From Spirochaetales bacterium (GTDB lineage: Bacteria > Spirochaetota > Spirochaetia > Sphaerochaetales > Sphaerochaetaceae), in assembly GCA_022771185.1 (NCBI GenBank), contig JALFCJ010000306.1:1-15211 (forward strand): a DNA stretch of 15,211 nucleotides, read 5' to 3'. The notes beneath the pieces are model-generated. The model worked only from the letters and a program-made list of their open reading frames with translations, searched no databases and was not told the DNA's origin. The first letter of the stretch is position 1; every line of letters starts with the position of its first letter. A program made the translations under genes and the position numbers. Shown here piece by piece: positions 1 to 7,312 of the stretch.

Positions 1-1
1 C

Positions 2-244
2 TACAACATGGTCAAGTTCAGTGAAGCTACAAACGAGTGGTTCCAGCAGGCAGCTGCATTCGAGGACTACTGCGTAGGTAAGACAGCTGACGAAGTCCTT
101 GCTCTCCCTACACGTGTCAGAGGTGCAGACGAGCCACATCCAGGCTACGTTGTAACAACTGACGAGACACTCTTTGCTTCTTGCTCAATATCTATTCCTG
201 GTTTCCAGAGCGTAATAGCAAAGGCTGCTAAGAACGCTGAGTGA
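2..244 (+). CDS. C-terminal fragment of an unrecognised protein upstream of apbE
   Basis: The reading frame is open to the left edge: the codons before the first ATG (position 8) are sense, so this is most likely the 3' end of a longer gene and not a 78-residue protein. The visible part has a hydrophilic helix-like stretch with EWFQQAAAFEDYC, then GKTADEVLALP, and ends with a strand-helix unit (SISIPGFQSVIAKAAKNAE). This resembles, from memory only, a repeated module in conserved secreted or lipoprotein-like hypothetical proteins of gut Firmicutes and spirochaetes; I cannot name the family. The stop is one base from the apbE start, so the two are almost certainly cotranscribed. That suggests, as inference, an extracytoplasmic partner of the flavin/redox system. 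No flavinylation motif is visible in the fragment. Confidence 0.6.
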   Translation, partial: YNMVKFSEATNEWFQQAAAFEDYCVGKTADEVLALPTRVRGADEPHPGYVVTTDETLFASCSISIPGFQSVIAKAAKNAE

Positions 245-245
245 T

Positions 246-1331
246 ATGAAAAAAAGACTCTTTATGGTGGGGGCCGTTCTGGCCCTCATCACACTGATAG
301 TTATATCAGGCTGCTCAAAGAAAAAAGTTGAGAATACTCCCAGTACCACAGAGGTGGATACTAAGAATGTTCGAAACCCAAAGGGAGAGGGAAGAGTCTA
401 CTATGACCTCTTCGACACTGTCTCCTATATATATTCTTATAAGGGAGACAGTGAGGAAGAGTTCACAGAAAACTGCGATATGGTTTATTACTTATTGCAG
501 AAGTATCACATTCTCTTCGATATCTACCATGAATATAGTGGTGTAAATAATCTTTGTACTATTAACAAAAATGCTGGTGGAGACTACTTGGATGTTGATC
601 CGCTTCTTATGGATTTTCTCCTCTATGCAAAAAAAATGAATGAGCTGACAAAGGGTGAAATGGATGTAATGATGGGTTCTGTTTTGACTCTTTGGCATGA
701 AGGTAGAAATAGTAACCCGCCTTATTTACCTGATAAAGAAGCACTGGAAAATGCAAAGAACTATATCGGCTTTGAATATTTGGATATAGACGAGGAGAAT
801 AATCGGGTTAGAATTAATAACAGTAACGCCAGCATTGATGTTGGTGCCCTTGGAAAGGGGTATGCAACAGAAAAGGCTGCAGAGCTACTGGAAGAAAAAG
901 GTATCAGTAGTTATGTTCTCAATATAGGAGGGAACATAAGGATTATTGGTACAAAGCTTGATGGTTCTGGCTGGAGTACAGGGATAAGGGATCCTAAGAA
1001 TCCTGAGTCTGCTTTTGCCATAACAATCGAAGTCAAGGATACAGCTGTAGTGACAAGTGGCAGCTATGAGAGATATTTTGTAGTTGATGGCGTGAAGTAT
1101 CCACACATTATTGATAAGGATACTTTATATCCTGCTGTTTATTATGACTCTCTCACTGTCATAACCAAAGACAGCGGACTGGCAGACTGTCTTTCTACAG
1201 CTTTGTATTGCATGCCTCTTGATGAGGGAAAGAAGTTGGTGGATAGCCTTGATGGTGTAGAATGTATCTGGATTGAGCCAAATGGCAATATCGAGATGAC
1301 TGACAGAGTCAAGGATTTGGTGATAAAGTAA
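246..1331 (+). CDS. apbE: FAD:protein FMN transferase ApbE (lipoprotein)
   Basis: ApbE enzymes transfer FMN from FAD to a Ser/Thr of target proteins such as RnfD, RnfG and NqrC on the outer face of the cytoplasmic membrane. The 361-residue product starts with a lipoprotein signal: KKR, a hydrophobic core at residues 5-20, and a lipobox ending in Cys23. Family motifs are present: DVGALGKGYA at 198-207, LNIGGNI at 225-231, SGSYERYF at 271-278, HIID at 287-290 and the metal-site region LADCLSTAL at 312-320, where the family usually has ADALSTAL. Length is normal. The gene begins one base after the upstream stop and directly precedes rnfC, whose partners RnfD and RnfG carry flavinylation motifs. 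This makes it the dedicated maturase of this complex by context. Confidence 0.95.
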   Translation: MKKRLFMVGAVLALITLIVISGCSKKKVENTPSTTEVDTKNVRNPKGEGRVYYDLFDTVSYIYSYKGDSEEEFTENCDMVYYLLQKYHILFDIYHEYSGVNNLCTINKNAGGDYLDVDPLLMDFLLYAKKMNELTKGEMDVMMGSVLTLWHEGRNSNPPYLPDKEALENAKNYIGFEYLDIDEENNRVRINNSNASIDVGALGKGYATEKAAELLEEKGISSYVLNIGGNIRIIGTKLDGSGWSTGIRDPKNPESAFAITIEVKDTAVVTSGSYERYFVVDGVKYPHIIDKDTLYPAVYYDSLTVITKDSGLADCLSTALYCMPLDEGKKLVDSLDGVECIWIEPNGNIEMTDRVKDLVIK

Positions 1332-1353
1332 TATAAATAAGGAGGGCATATAG

Positions 1354-2646
1354 ATGCTTTTCAAAAAAAAGATATCGGCAGTCCACGTACCTCACTGCAA
1401 GTCTACTCAAGACAAGCATAGTGTCCGCATTGCACCGCCTGAATCTGTAACAATACCAATGAGCATGCACTCTGGTGTGCCTGCTGTTCCTATTGTTAGT
1501 GTAGGCGACCATGTGTACAGAGGACAGTTGATTGCAAAAGAAGGTGAGGGTAGAGTATCTTCTCCGATTCATGCATCTGTCAGCGGTAATGTCACAGATG
1601 TGACTGATAAGTATATTTCCATTAAGAGCGATGGAAAGATGGAGAATGATCCTGATATGAAGGCTCCGAAGCTTGAGACTTTGGATGACTTCTTGGATGG
1701 ATGCCGCAAGAGCGGAATAGTCGGTCTTGGCGGTGCCGCTTATCCATTACATGGTAAGTGGGAAGCTGTAAGAAAGAATAAGATCGAGACTGTTCTTATC
1801 AACGGAGCCGAGTGTGAGCCATATTGTACTGCAGATAACAGAACAATGGTTGAAGACAGCGACCACATTAAGAGCGGAATCGAGATTTTGAAGAGATTTG
1901 TAGGTGCTAAAGAGTATATTATTGGAATCGAGGCCAATAAGCCTGAAGCAATTTCTCACCTTACAGAAGTATTCAAAGATGATCCATCTGTTATCGTAAA
2001 GACTCTTGAAAGTGTATACCCCCAGGGAGCCAAGCAGGTGTTGCTATGGAATGCAACAGGTAAAGTGGTTGCTGCAGGTCAGCGTCTTGCTTCTCTTGGT
2101 GTAATCATCACAAACGTAACGACACTGGCTAAGATGGCACTTTACTTTGAGACAGGGATGCCTCTTATTGAGAAGTGTGTCTCTGTAGATGGAAGCGCTG
2201 TAAAGGAGCCAAAGAATATTATTGTTCCTATCGGAACCAGCTTTGAGTACTGCCTTGAAGCTTGCGGTGGTTTTAAAGAAGAGCCAAGAAAGGTAATCGA
2301 AGGCGGTCCTATGATGGGTAGAACTGTCCCTGACTTAAACGAGAGCGTGGTCAAAGCTACAAACGGTATTGTGGCAATGGGCGAGAAAGAAGCAACACTC
2401 TCCCAGCCAAGTGCTTGTATCCACTGCGGTAAGTGTGTAGAGGCTTGTCCGTTGAACCTTAACCCTGTTGCTTTTGCCAAGGCACTCAATATGGAAGACG
2501 AGGACGAGAAAGAAGCTCTCTTGAAGAGAGAAGATGTAGCTCAGTGCATGGAATGCGGATGCTGCGCTTTTGTTTGTCCTGCACACAGACCTCTTGTCGC
2601 CAACAATAGGGAAGACAAGCGTTTCATGAGAAGTAGGAGAAGATAG
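1354..2646 (+). CDS. rnfC: Electron transport complex subunit RnfC
   Basis: RnfC is the cytoplasmic-side subunit that binds NADH and FMN and carries two [4Fe-4S] clusters. The 430-residue product has an N-terminal barrel-like region, a flavin/nucleotide-binding region with GLGGAAYPLHGKW (about 123-136) and NGAECEPY (from residue 150), and two complete cluster motifs: Cys355/358/361/365 and Cys398/401/404/408, both CxxCxxCxxxCP. Length is normal and no catalytic motif is missing. An AAGGAGGG ribosome site lies at 1339-1346, eight bases before the ATG. It follows apbE and overlaps the rnfD region with no gap, in the order C-D-G-E-A known from clostridial and spirochaete rnf clusters. RnfC is fully canonical here, unlike RnfA and RnfE. 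Confidence 0.96.
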   Translation: MLFKKKISAVHVPHCKSTQDKHSVRIAPPESVTIPMSMHSGVPAVPIVSVGDHVYRGQLIAKEGEGRVSSPIHASVSGNVTDVTDKYISIKSDGKMENDPDMKAPKLETLDDFLDGCRKSGIVGLGGAAYPLHGKWEAVRKNKIETVLINGAECEPYCTADNRTMVEDSDHIKSGIEILKRFVGAKEYIIGIEANKPEAISHLTEVFKDDPSVIVKTLESVYPQGAKQVLLWNATGKVVAAGQRLASLGVIITNVTTLAKMALYFETGMPLIEKCVSVDGSAVKEPKNIIVPIGTSFEYCLEACGGFKEEPRKVIEGGPMMGRTVPDLNESVVKATNGIVAMGEKEATLSQPSACIHCGKCVEACPLNLNPVAFAKALNMEDEDEKEALLKREDVAQCMECGCCAFVCPAHRPLVANNREDKRFMRSRRR

Positions 2647-2648
2647 TG

Positions 2649-3596
2649 ATGGAAAAGAAATATAATCTTCTTAATGTGTCTTCACCACACTTCCACGATA
2701 ATTCCTCCACAAGAAGGATTATGTTGGATGTAGTGATTGCACTTTTACCTGTCAGCGTCGCTTCTGTCGTAATCTTTGGAGTCAAGGCTCTGGTGTTGAT
2801 TGTGACATGTGTGCTTTCTGCAGTGCTGGCAGAGTATGTTTTCAACTTAATCGTTAAGAAACCATGTACGATAGGAGATTTCTCTGCAGTTGTTACTGGT
2901 CTTCTGTTGGCTTTGAACTTGGGTACTGAAGTAACTATTCCTCAGGCAATTATTGGTTCAGTTTTTGCAATCGTCTTTGTAAAAGGAATCTTCGGAGGAC
3001 TAGGAAAGAACTTTGCAAACCCTGCAATAACAGCTCGTGTCTTCATGCTCCTCTGCTTCTCAACTGTAACTTCTTTTACAGTTCCAAAGTGTGTAGAGTT
3101 GGTTTCAAGTGCAACTCCACTTGTAAATTTGAAGGCTGGAAACATGGATCTTCTTCCGACACTGTCTCAGATGCTTCTTGGCTTACATGGCGGTAGTATC
3201 GGAGAGACATGTATCATCGCACTTGTAATCGGTTGGGTTTATCTTTCGGTTAGAAAAGTAATAAAGTGGTATGTACCATTTGCATATATTGCAACCGTAT
3301 TTGTTCTCTTCCTTGCTGCCTCACAGAGCCCGATAGTCGCCCTCTATGAGATTCTCTCCGGTGGTCTCTTTATCGGAGCTATATTTATGGCTACTGACTA
3401 CTCATCAACACCTTTACATGTGAAGGGCAAGGTAGTGTTCTGTATTCTCGCAGGTATCATTACATTTATTATCAGAAAATTCTGCGGATATCCGGAAGGT
3501 GTATCCTTCTCAATTCTGATCTGTAACCTGCTTGTACCATACATCGAGCACTTTACTAGAAATATTCCATTGGGAGGTAGTGCAAATGGCAAATAA
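2649..3596 (+). CDS. rnfD: Electron transport complex subunit RnfD
   Basis: RnfD is an integral membrane subunit with a covalently bound FMN facing the outside. The 315-residue product has many hydrophobic helices and the typical N-terminus (SSPHFHDNSSTRRIMLDV). The conserved region GLGKNFANPAITARVF lies at 117-132. The segment ELVSSATPL at 150-158 fits the RnfD flavinylation motif, with Thr156 as the likely FMN attachment site. I chose ATG 2649 over the adjacent GTG 2646, because AGGAGA at 2636-2641 is well spaced and the GTG overlaps the rnfC stop. Its end overlaps the start of rnfG by 11 bases. The product looks canonical. Confidence 0.95.
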   Translation: MEKKYNLLNVSSPHFHDNSSTRRIMLDVVIALLPVSVASVVIFGVKALVLIVTCVLSAVLAEYVFNLIVKKPCTIGDFSAVVTGLLLALNLGTEVTIPQAIIGSVFAIVFVKGIFGGLGKNFANPAITARVFMLLCFSTVTSFTVPKCVELVSSATPLVNLKAGNMDLLPTLSQMLLGLHGGSIGETCIIALVIGWVYLSVRKVIKWYVPFAYIATVFVLFLAASQSPIVALYEILSGGLFIGAIFMATDYSSTPLHVKGKVVFCILAGIITFIIRKFCGYPEGVSFSILICNLLVPYIEHFTRNIPLGGSANGK

Positions 3597-4821
3597 GTCA
3601 GTAAAAAGCATAATTCTTCCTGTAATAGTAGTCATTCTGGCTTTTGTTATCTTATTCCTTGTGAACCTTTGGACTTATCCATTGATTGTAGAGTCCAGAA
3701 TGCAGGGAGAAGTAGGCCCGGCTATGGATGTCATGCCTAATGCAAAGGGCTTTGAAGAACTTCAGCTTGATAATATTCCATCTACTGTAAAGACAGTCTA
3801 CAAAGAAACAAGTGGACAGGGATATGTAGTAAAGGTCAGCACAAAGGCTGGATTTACAAAAGAAGCTATAGTCTTCTATGTTGCCATCGACGGAGAGAAT
3901 AAGGTCCAGAAGATCAATGTCACCGAGTATCCAGAAACAAGAGACGTAGGCGACGGTTACGTAGATACATTCATCGGATCCGACAGCACACTCAGCACAG
4001 TAGATCTAGTTGCAGGTGTAACATACTCTTCATCTGCCATCAAGAACGGTGTCGCTGATGCTTTCAAGGCTTTAAGTGACAACAGCCTCATTGTTGCAGC
4101 TAAGAAGGAGCCTAAGCAGCTCTATGAAGAGTTGATGCCTGTAGTATTTGGAACAGCAGTCAACCCAGCTGGCATGATGGCTCAGGAAGAGTTTACTTCT
4201 TCTGTCAGCGGTGTAGTTAAGGCCCAGAAGGCTCTCAACGAAGGAGCTGTTGCATACTGGTATACAGACGGCGACAATAACTATGCCGTCGTTACAAACG
4301 GAAAGATAGCAAAGGTCTATGACCTTGAAGGAAATGAAGTTTCTTCACTCTCTTCTTCTGTACTCTCTTCTCTCATGGAAGAAGCTAAGACGATGGTCAA
4401 AGACAACTCTTCCAGCGATATCAAGAGATTCAAGAAGTATGTTCCTTCCAGCACAGTAACTGAAATCGATGTTCCACTGTTTAATAACGTCACAACTGCT
4501 TTCCAGTGTGTAAACGAGAATGGAACTTACTATGGATTTGGAGTCAGAAGTTATGCATTTGAGAATACTCCTCTCACAATGTATATCTCTATTGACGACA
4601 ATGGTGCCATCTACTCATTTAACTGTTCATCCCTCTATGTGGAGCCAGAGTACTTCACTCACTCCGAACCTGATAACTATACGGAGGGACTTGTCGGTGT
4701 AACAGAATCCTGGAGTGGAGATGAGGCGCTTATTACTGGTGCTACTCTTACAAGCGAAGCAGTAAGAGATGCTATCAGTGATGTCTTTGAAAGCTTCAAG
4801 GCTATCAAAGGAGGCAACTAA
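3586..4821 (+). CDS. rnfG: RnfG-type FMN-binding subunit, enlarged, with two FMN-binding-like modules
   Basis: RnfG carries covalent FMN on the outer face of the membrane and passes electrons to RnfD. This product has 411 residues, about twice the usual ~200. Residues 8-30 form the N-terminal membrane anchor. A first FMN-binding-like module spans about 75-165 and ends in DLVAGVTYSS (140-149), a degenerate flavinylation motif with Thr146. A middle linker-like region (about 170-295) follows. A second module, about 300-405, ends in ITGATLTS (383-390), a textbook motif with Thr387. The start is ATG 3586, preceded by GGGAGGT at 3572-3578; an upstream in-frame ATG at 3532 lies deep inside rnfD and lacks support. 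The stop overlaps the rnfE ATG by one base. Confidence 0.9.
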   Translation: MANKSVKSIILPVIVVILAFVILFLVNLWTYPLIVESRMQGEVGPAMDVMPNAKGFEELQLDNIPSTVKTVYKETSGQGYVVKVSTKAGFTKEAIVFYVAIDGENKVQKINVTEYPETRDVGDGYVDTFIGSDSTLSTVDLVAGVTYSSSAIKNGVADAFKALSDNSLIVAAKKEPKQLYEELMPVVFGTAVNPAGMMAQEEFTSSVSGVVKAQKALNEGAVAYWYTDGDNNYAVVTNGKIAKVYDLEGNEVSSLSSSVLSSLMEEAKTMVKDNSSSDIKRFKKYVPSSTVTEIDVPLFNNVTTAFQCVNENGTYYGFGVRSYAFENTPLTMYISIDDNGAIYSFNCSSLYVEPEYFTHSEPDNYTEGLVGVTESWSGDEALITGATLTSEAVRDAISDVFESFKAIKGGN

Positions 4822-5447
4822 TGGAAGAGAAATATAGGAAAATACTTGTTGAACTGATATTCCTTGGTCTTACACCTGCTTTTGCAGCTACTATAAATAC
4901 TGTTTCTGCTGTATCTATGGAAGTTGGAATCATCTTCATTATGGTCATGTCTACTTTGACTATGAGACTTTTGAGACGTTTCGTAACTGAAGAAAACAAA
5001 TACTTTGTAACTTTGATCGTAACGACTCTCTATTCCTCCATATTCCAGATGGTTACTGAAGCATATTTTATCGATGCTTACAAGAATATCGGAATGTATA
5101 TCGCTCTCTGTTCCATCAATATGATGCTCTTCGGTGTTGCTCAAGGAGCTACAGGAAAGGAAGAGAAGCACATGGTGGCCAAAGTGTTGTTGTTCTCTTT
5201 GATTTTCGGTTTTGTCATTTACTTCGTCGGATCAATGAGAGAAATCATGGGAGTCGGTACATATTGGGGACAGGTGAAAGATATCTTCGGTGAAGTGAAG
5301 TTCGCAAATATCCCAGTCAAGTACTTCTCAAATCACAAGGTCCTTATTCTTCAGAAGGCACCTGGAGCCTACATCGTCGGAGCAATCGCAACTGCAATTG
5401 TGGCATATGTATTGAAGAAGACAGCAAAAAAGAAGGAGGCTAAATAA
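4821..5447 (+). CDS. rnfE: Electron transport complex subunit RnfE, cluster cysteines replaced
   Basis: RnfE and RnfA are homologous six-helix membrane subunits that pair head-to-tail and normally share a [2Fe-2S] cluster held by two Cys from each. This 208-residue product keeps the RnfE pattern: LIFLGLTPAFAAT near the N-terminus, LLRRFV around residue 50, INMMLFGVAQG around 99-109, and a basic C-terminal tail (KKTAKKKEAK). The family's LGLCPALA has Thr18 in place of Cys, and its NC(I/A)xLG has Met101 in place of Cys. A Cys sits four residues earlier, at 97. The assignment as RnfE and not NqrD rests on gene order. The ATG overlaps the rnfG stop by one base, with an AAAGGAGG ribosome site upstream. 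Confidence 0.92.
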   Translation: MEEKYRKILVELIFLGLTPAFAATINTVSAVSMEVGIIFIMVMSTLTMRLLRRFVTEENKYFVTLIVTTLYSSIFQMVTEAYFIDAYKNIGMYIALCSINMMLFGVAQGATGKEEKHMVAKVLLFSLIFGFVIYFVGSMREIMGVGTYWGQVKDIFGEVKFANIPVKYFSNHKVLILQKAPGAYIVGAIATAIVAYVLKKTAKKKEAK

Positions 5448-6010
5448 TGAGTATTTCTGAGATGTTTACAGTTCTCATTGCCTGTGTCTTTGTAAACAAC
5501 TATACTCTCGAGCACTTCATGGGCTTCGAGCATATAGCTTCGGATACGTCTAAGAGTCTAAAGTATAACGGCAGAGTCAGTTTGTTGTTGACAGTGGTCC
5601 TTCTTATTGCCACCTCAATTACTTTTCCTCTTGACAAGTGGGTCCTCTCAAATTCATTGGAGTGGGCGAGAACGCTATCTTATGTCCTTGTAATTGCATT
5701 CTCTGTATTTATCGTAGAGAAGCTTATTATGACAAGAACAACTGATTGGCTTAAATATGACTCTATAAATGTAATTCTCAACTCAGTTGTTCTTGGAACA
5801 CTACTGTTGAATAAGAGTTATAACTATGACTGGCTTACTTCCTATGTCGCTGTAATTGGTACAGGTGTAGGATACTTCGGTGTGGCCCAGGTAGTCTGCG
5901 GACTAAGAAAGAGGATAGATATGAAAGCTGTACCTGAAAGCTTCAGAGGTGTTCCGATTTATCTTGCTACACTGGCAATCATCAGCTTTACAGTCTATGC
6001 TTTTGCATGA
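5447..6010 (+). CDS. rnfA: Electron transport complex subunit RnfA, cluster cysteines replaced
   Basis: This 187-residue, highly hydrophobic product has normal RnfA length and architecture. It has the N-terminal VNNYTLEHFMGF segment (family VNNFVLSRFLGIC), NSVVLGTLLLN at 112-122 (family NCAVLGVALL), and the typical C-terminal SFRGVPIYLATLAII. Both positions expected to hold the shared [2Fe-2S] cluster have changed: Glu28 sits where ICPF has Cys, and Ser113 sits where NCAVLG has Cys. The only cysteines are at 13 and 151. An AAGGAGG site at 5433-5439 precedes the start, which overlaps the rnfE stop by one base. No rnfB follows, although rnfB is the usual next gene in clostridial clusters. Confidence 0.9.
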   Translation: MSISEMFTVLIACVFVNNYTLEHFMGFEHIASDTSKSLKYNGRVSLLLTVVLLIATSITFPLDKWVLSNSLEWARTLSYVLVIAFSVFIVEKLIMTRTTDWLKYDSINVILNSVVLGTLLLNKSYNYDWLTSYVAVIGTGVGYFGVAQVVCGLRKRIDMKAVPESFRGVPIYLATLAIISFTVYAFA

Positions 6011-6366
6011 TGAATAAAAAAAGAATTGCAGACGCATCAGTTATAGTTTTTTTTCTCTCTATATCCCTTCTTCTCTTTCTCTTTCTAGGAAAAAGAAAAG
6101 AAGGGAATGAAGTGAGAGTGATGGTGGAAGGAAAAGAGATAGGAGTATACTCTCTTTCCCAGGATGGTGAGTACCATCTGAACGGCGGATCCAACATTCT
6201 CATCATAGAAAATGGAAAAGCATATATGGCCGATGCAGACTGCCCTGATAAGTTATGTGTCAGACAGGGTAAGATTCATAGAAACGGTGAGACTATCACA
6301 TGTCTGCCAAATAAGCTTACTGTCACAGTTATCGACGAAGAAGGGGAAGTGGACTTAGTCCTATAA
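6007..6366 (+). CDS. NusG domain II-containing membrane-anchored protein
   Basis: This 119-residue protein has one N-terminal membrane helix (about 10-28) followed by a small beta-rich domain outside the membrane. DCPDKLC (Cys79, Cys84) and ETITCLPNKL (Cys99) are the hallmark of the NusG_II family, which is commonly found next to rnf and apbE genes. Its molecular role is not established; the three conserved cysteines suggest a redox or metal function, as inference. The first ATG (6007) overlaps the rnfA stop in an ATGATGA arrangement, so a second ATG at 6010 is equally possible. There is no clear ribosome site, which suggests translational coupling to rnfA. Confidence 0.85.
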   Translation: MMNKKRIADASVIVFFLSISLLLFLFLGKRKEGNEVRVMVEGKEIGVYSLSQDGEYHLNGGSNILIIENGKAYMADADCPDKLCVRQGKIHRNGETITCLPNKLTVTVIDEEGEVDLVL

Positions 6367-6367
6367 T

Positions 6368-6865
6368 ATGGAAACAAGAAAGATTGCAAGAATGGGGCTT
6401 CTTGTAGCTCTATCTATGATTTTAAGCTATGTGGAGAGTTTGATTCCTGCTTTTGTTGCAGTCCCAGGTGTAAAAGTGGGATTGGCAAATATTGTAGTGA
6501 TCTTCGCTCTTTATACATTAGGCCCTATAGAGGCTCTGATTGTCTCGTTATTACGTGTCATTCTTTCTTCATTTCTATTTGGCTCTGTGCTTTCTCTTCT
6601 TTATTCTCTTAGCGGAGCATTGTTGTCCCTAGGTGGAATGATATTGATGAAAAAATTGAAGATATTCTCCACTACTGTAGTAAGTGTAACTGGAGGAGTT
6701 CTTCATAATGTTGGTCAGATATTAGTTGCATGTCTTGTACTTGAGACAGATGTGCTACTATACTACCTTCCGGTTCTGATACTTAGCGGTGTTATTACCG
6801 GCGCAGTAATCGGAATAATAGCGTCTCTTGTAATTATGAGACTGGAAAATAATATTAGGAGCTGA
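6368..6865 (+). CDS. Gx transporter family protein (heptaprenyl diphosphate synthase component I-like)
   Basis: This 165-residue integral membrane protein has about five or six hydrophobic segments. The family signatures are PGVKVGLANI (33-42), an L(G)PIEAL loop (51-57) and SVTGGVLHNVGQILVAC (106-122). The family is annotated as heptaprenyl diphosphate synthase component I after a historical assignment, but its fold class groups it with substrate-binding S components of ECF transporters. It commonly follows apbE/nusG_II genes. Here it lies two genes upstream of an ECF EcfA-EcfT-EcfA' core that has no other S component in this operon, so it is a candidate S subunit for that core. The substrate is unknown. 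The start is one base after the previous stop. Confidence 0.85.
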   Translation: METRKIARMGLLVALSMILSYVESLIPAFVAVPGVKVGLANIVVIFALYTLGPIEALIVSLLRVILSSFLFGSVLSLLYSLSGALLSLGGMILMKKLKIFSTTVVSVTGGVLHNVGQILVACLVLETDVLLYYLPVLILSGVITGAVIGIIASLVIMRLENNIRS

Positions 6866-6866
6866 T

Positions 6867-7310
6867 ATGGCTGAAAAATATTCTCCTGTCAGGGATACAG
6901 AAGGAAAAGACTTCTCCCCGAAGTTTTTTGAAACTCAAGGTAAAATGGGTAGATTCCAGAAGGCTATCCACTGGATTACGTCTTACTTGGAAATGGCATT
7001 GACTATCCTTCTTCTCGTTGGAATAGCTGCTTCTTTTATCCATGTTCCAGGACTATTGGGTGATATTCTATCTAGAGATTATTCATTCTTGATGGATCTT
7101 GTTAACTATGTAGCGACTATTATAATTGCAATAGAACTTATCCATGTCCTTAATTCTCAGAATCTTGAATCAGTAATAGAAATCTTGATGCTGGCTTTTA
7201 CAAGGGAACTTGTAATAAGAGAGTGGAATATGTGGCAGCTTCTGATAGGGGTTGCTTGTATTGCAGGTCTCTTTGCTACAAAGAAATGGCTTTTGAGTAG
7301 GGAAGAATAG
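6867..7310 (+). CDS. PsiE-like small membrane protein
   Basis: This 147-residue protein has a hydrophilic N-terminal tail (1-35) and about four hydrophobic segments (roughly 40-62, 78-98, 105-115 weak, 122-140). The pattern IIIAIELIHVL followed by LESVIEILMLAFTRELVI resembles the phosphate-starvation-inducible PsiE family, in which an acidic residue in one helix is followed by a (T/A)R motif. PsiE has no known biochemical activity. Nothing nearby indicates phosphate control; the placement between the Gx protein and the ECF ATPase suggests membrane transport or complex assembly, as inference only. An AGGAGC ribosome site lies about seven bases before the ATG. Family assignment is moderate. Confidence 0.6.
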   Translation: MAEKYSPVRDTEGKDFSPKFFETQGKMGRFQKAIHWITSYLEMALTILLLVGIAASFIHVPGLLGDILSRDYSFLMDLVNYVATIIIAIELIHVLNSQNLESVIEILMLAFTRELVIREWNMWQLLIGVACIAGLFATKKWLLSREE

Positions 7311-7312
7311 TA

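Noticed and set aside
3586..4821. Enlarged rnfG as an assembly artefact joining two genes
   Set aside because: The frame is continuous, the two modules differ in sequence, and a single ribosome site precedes the whole gene, so a genuine enlarged protein is more likely.
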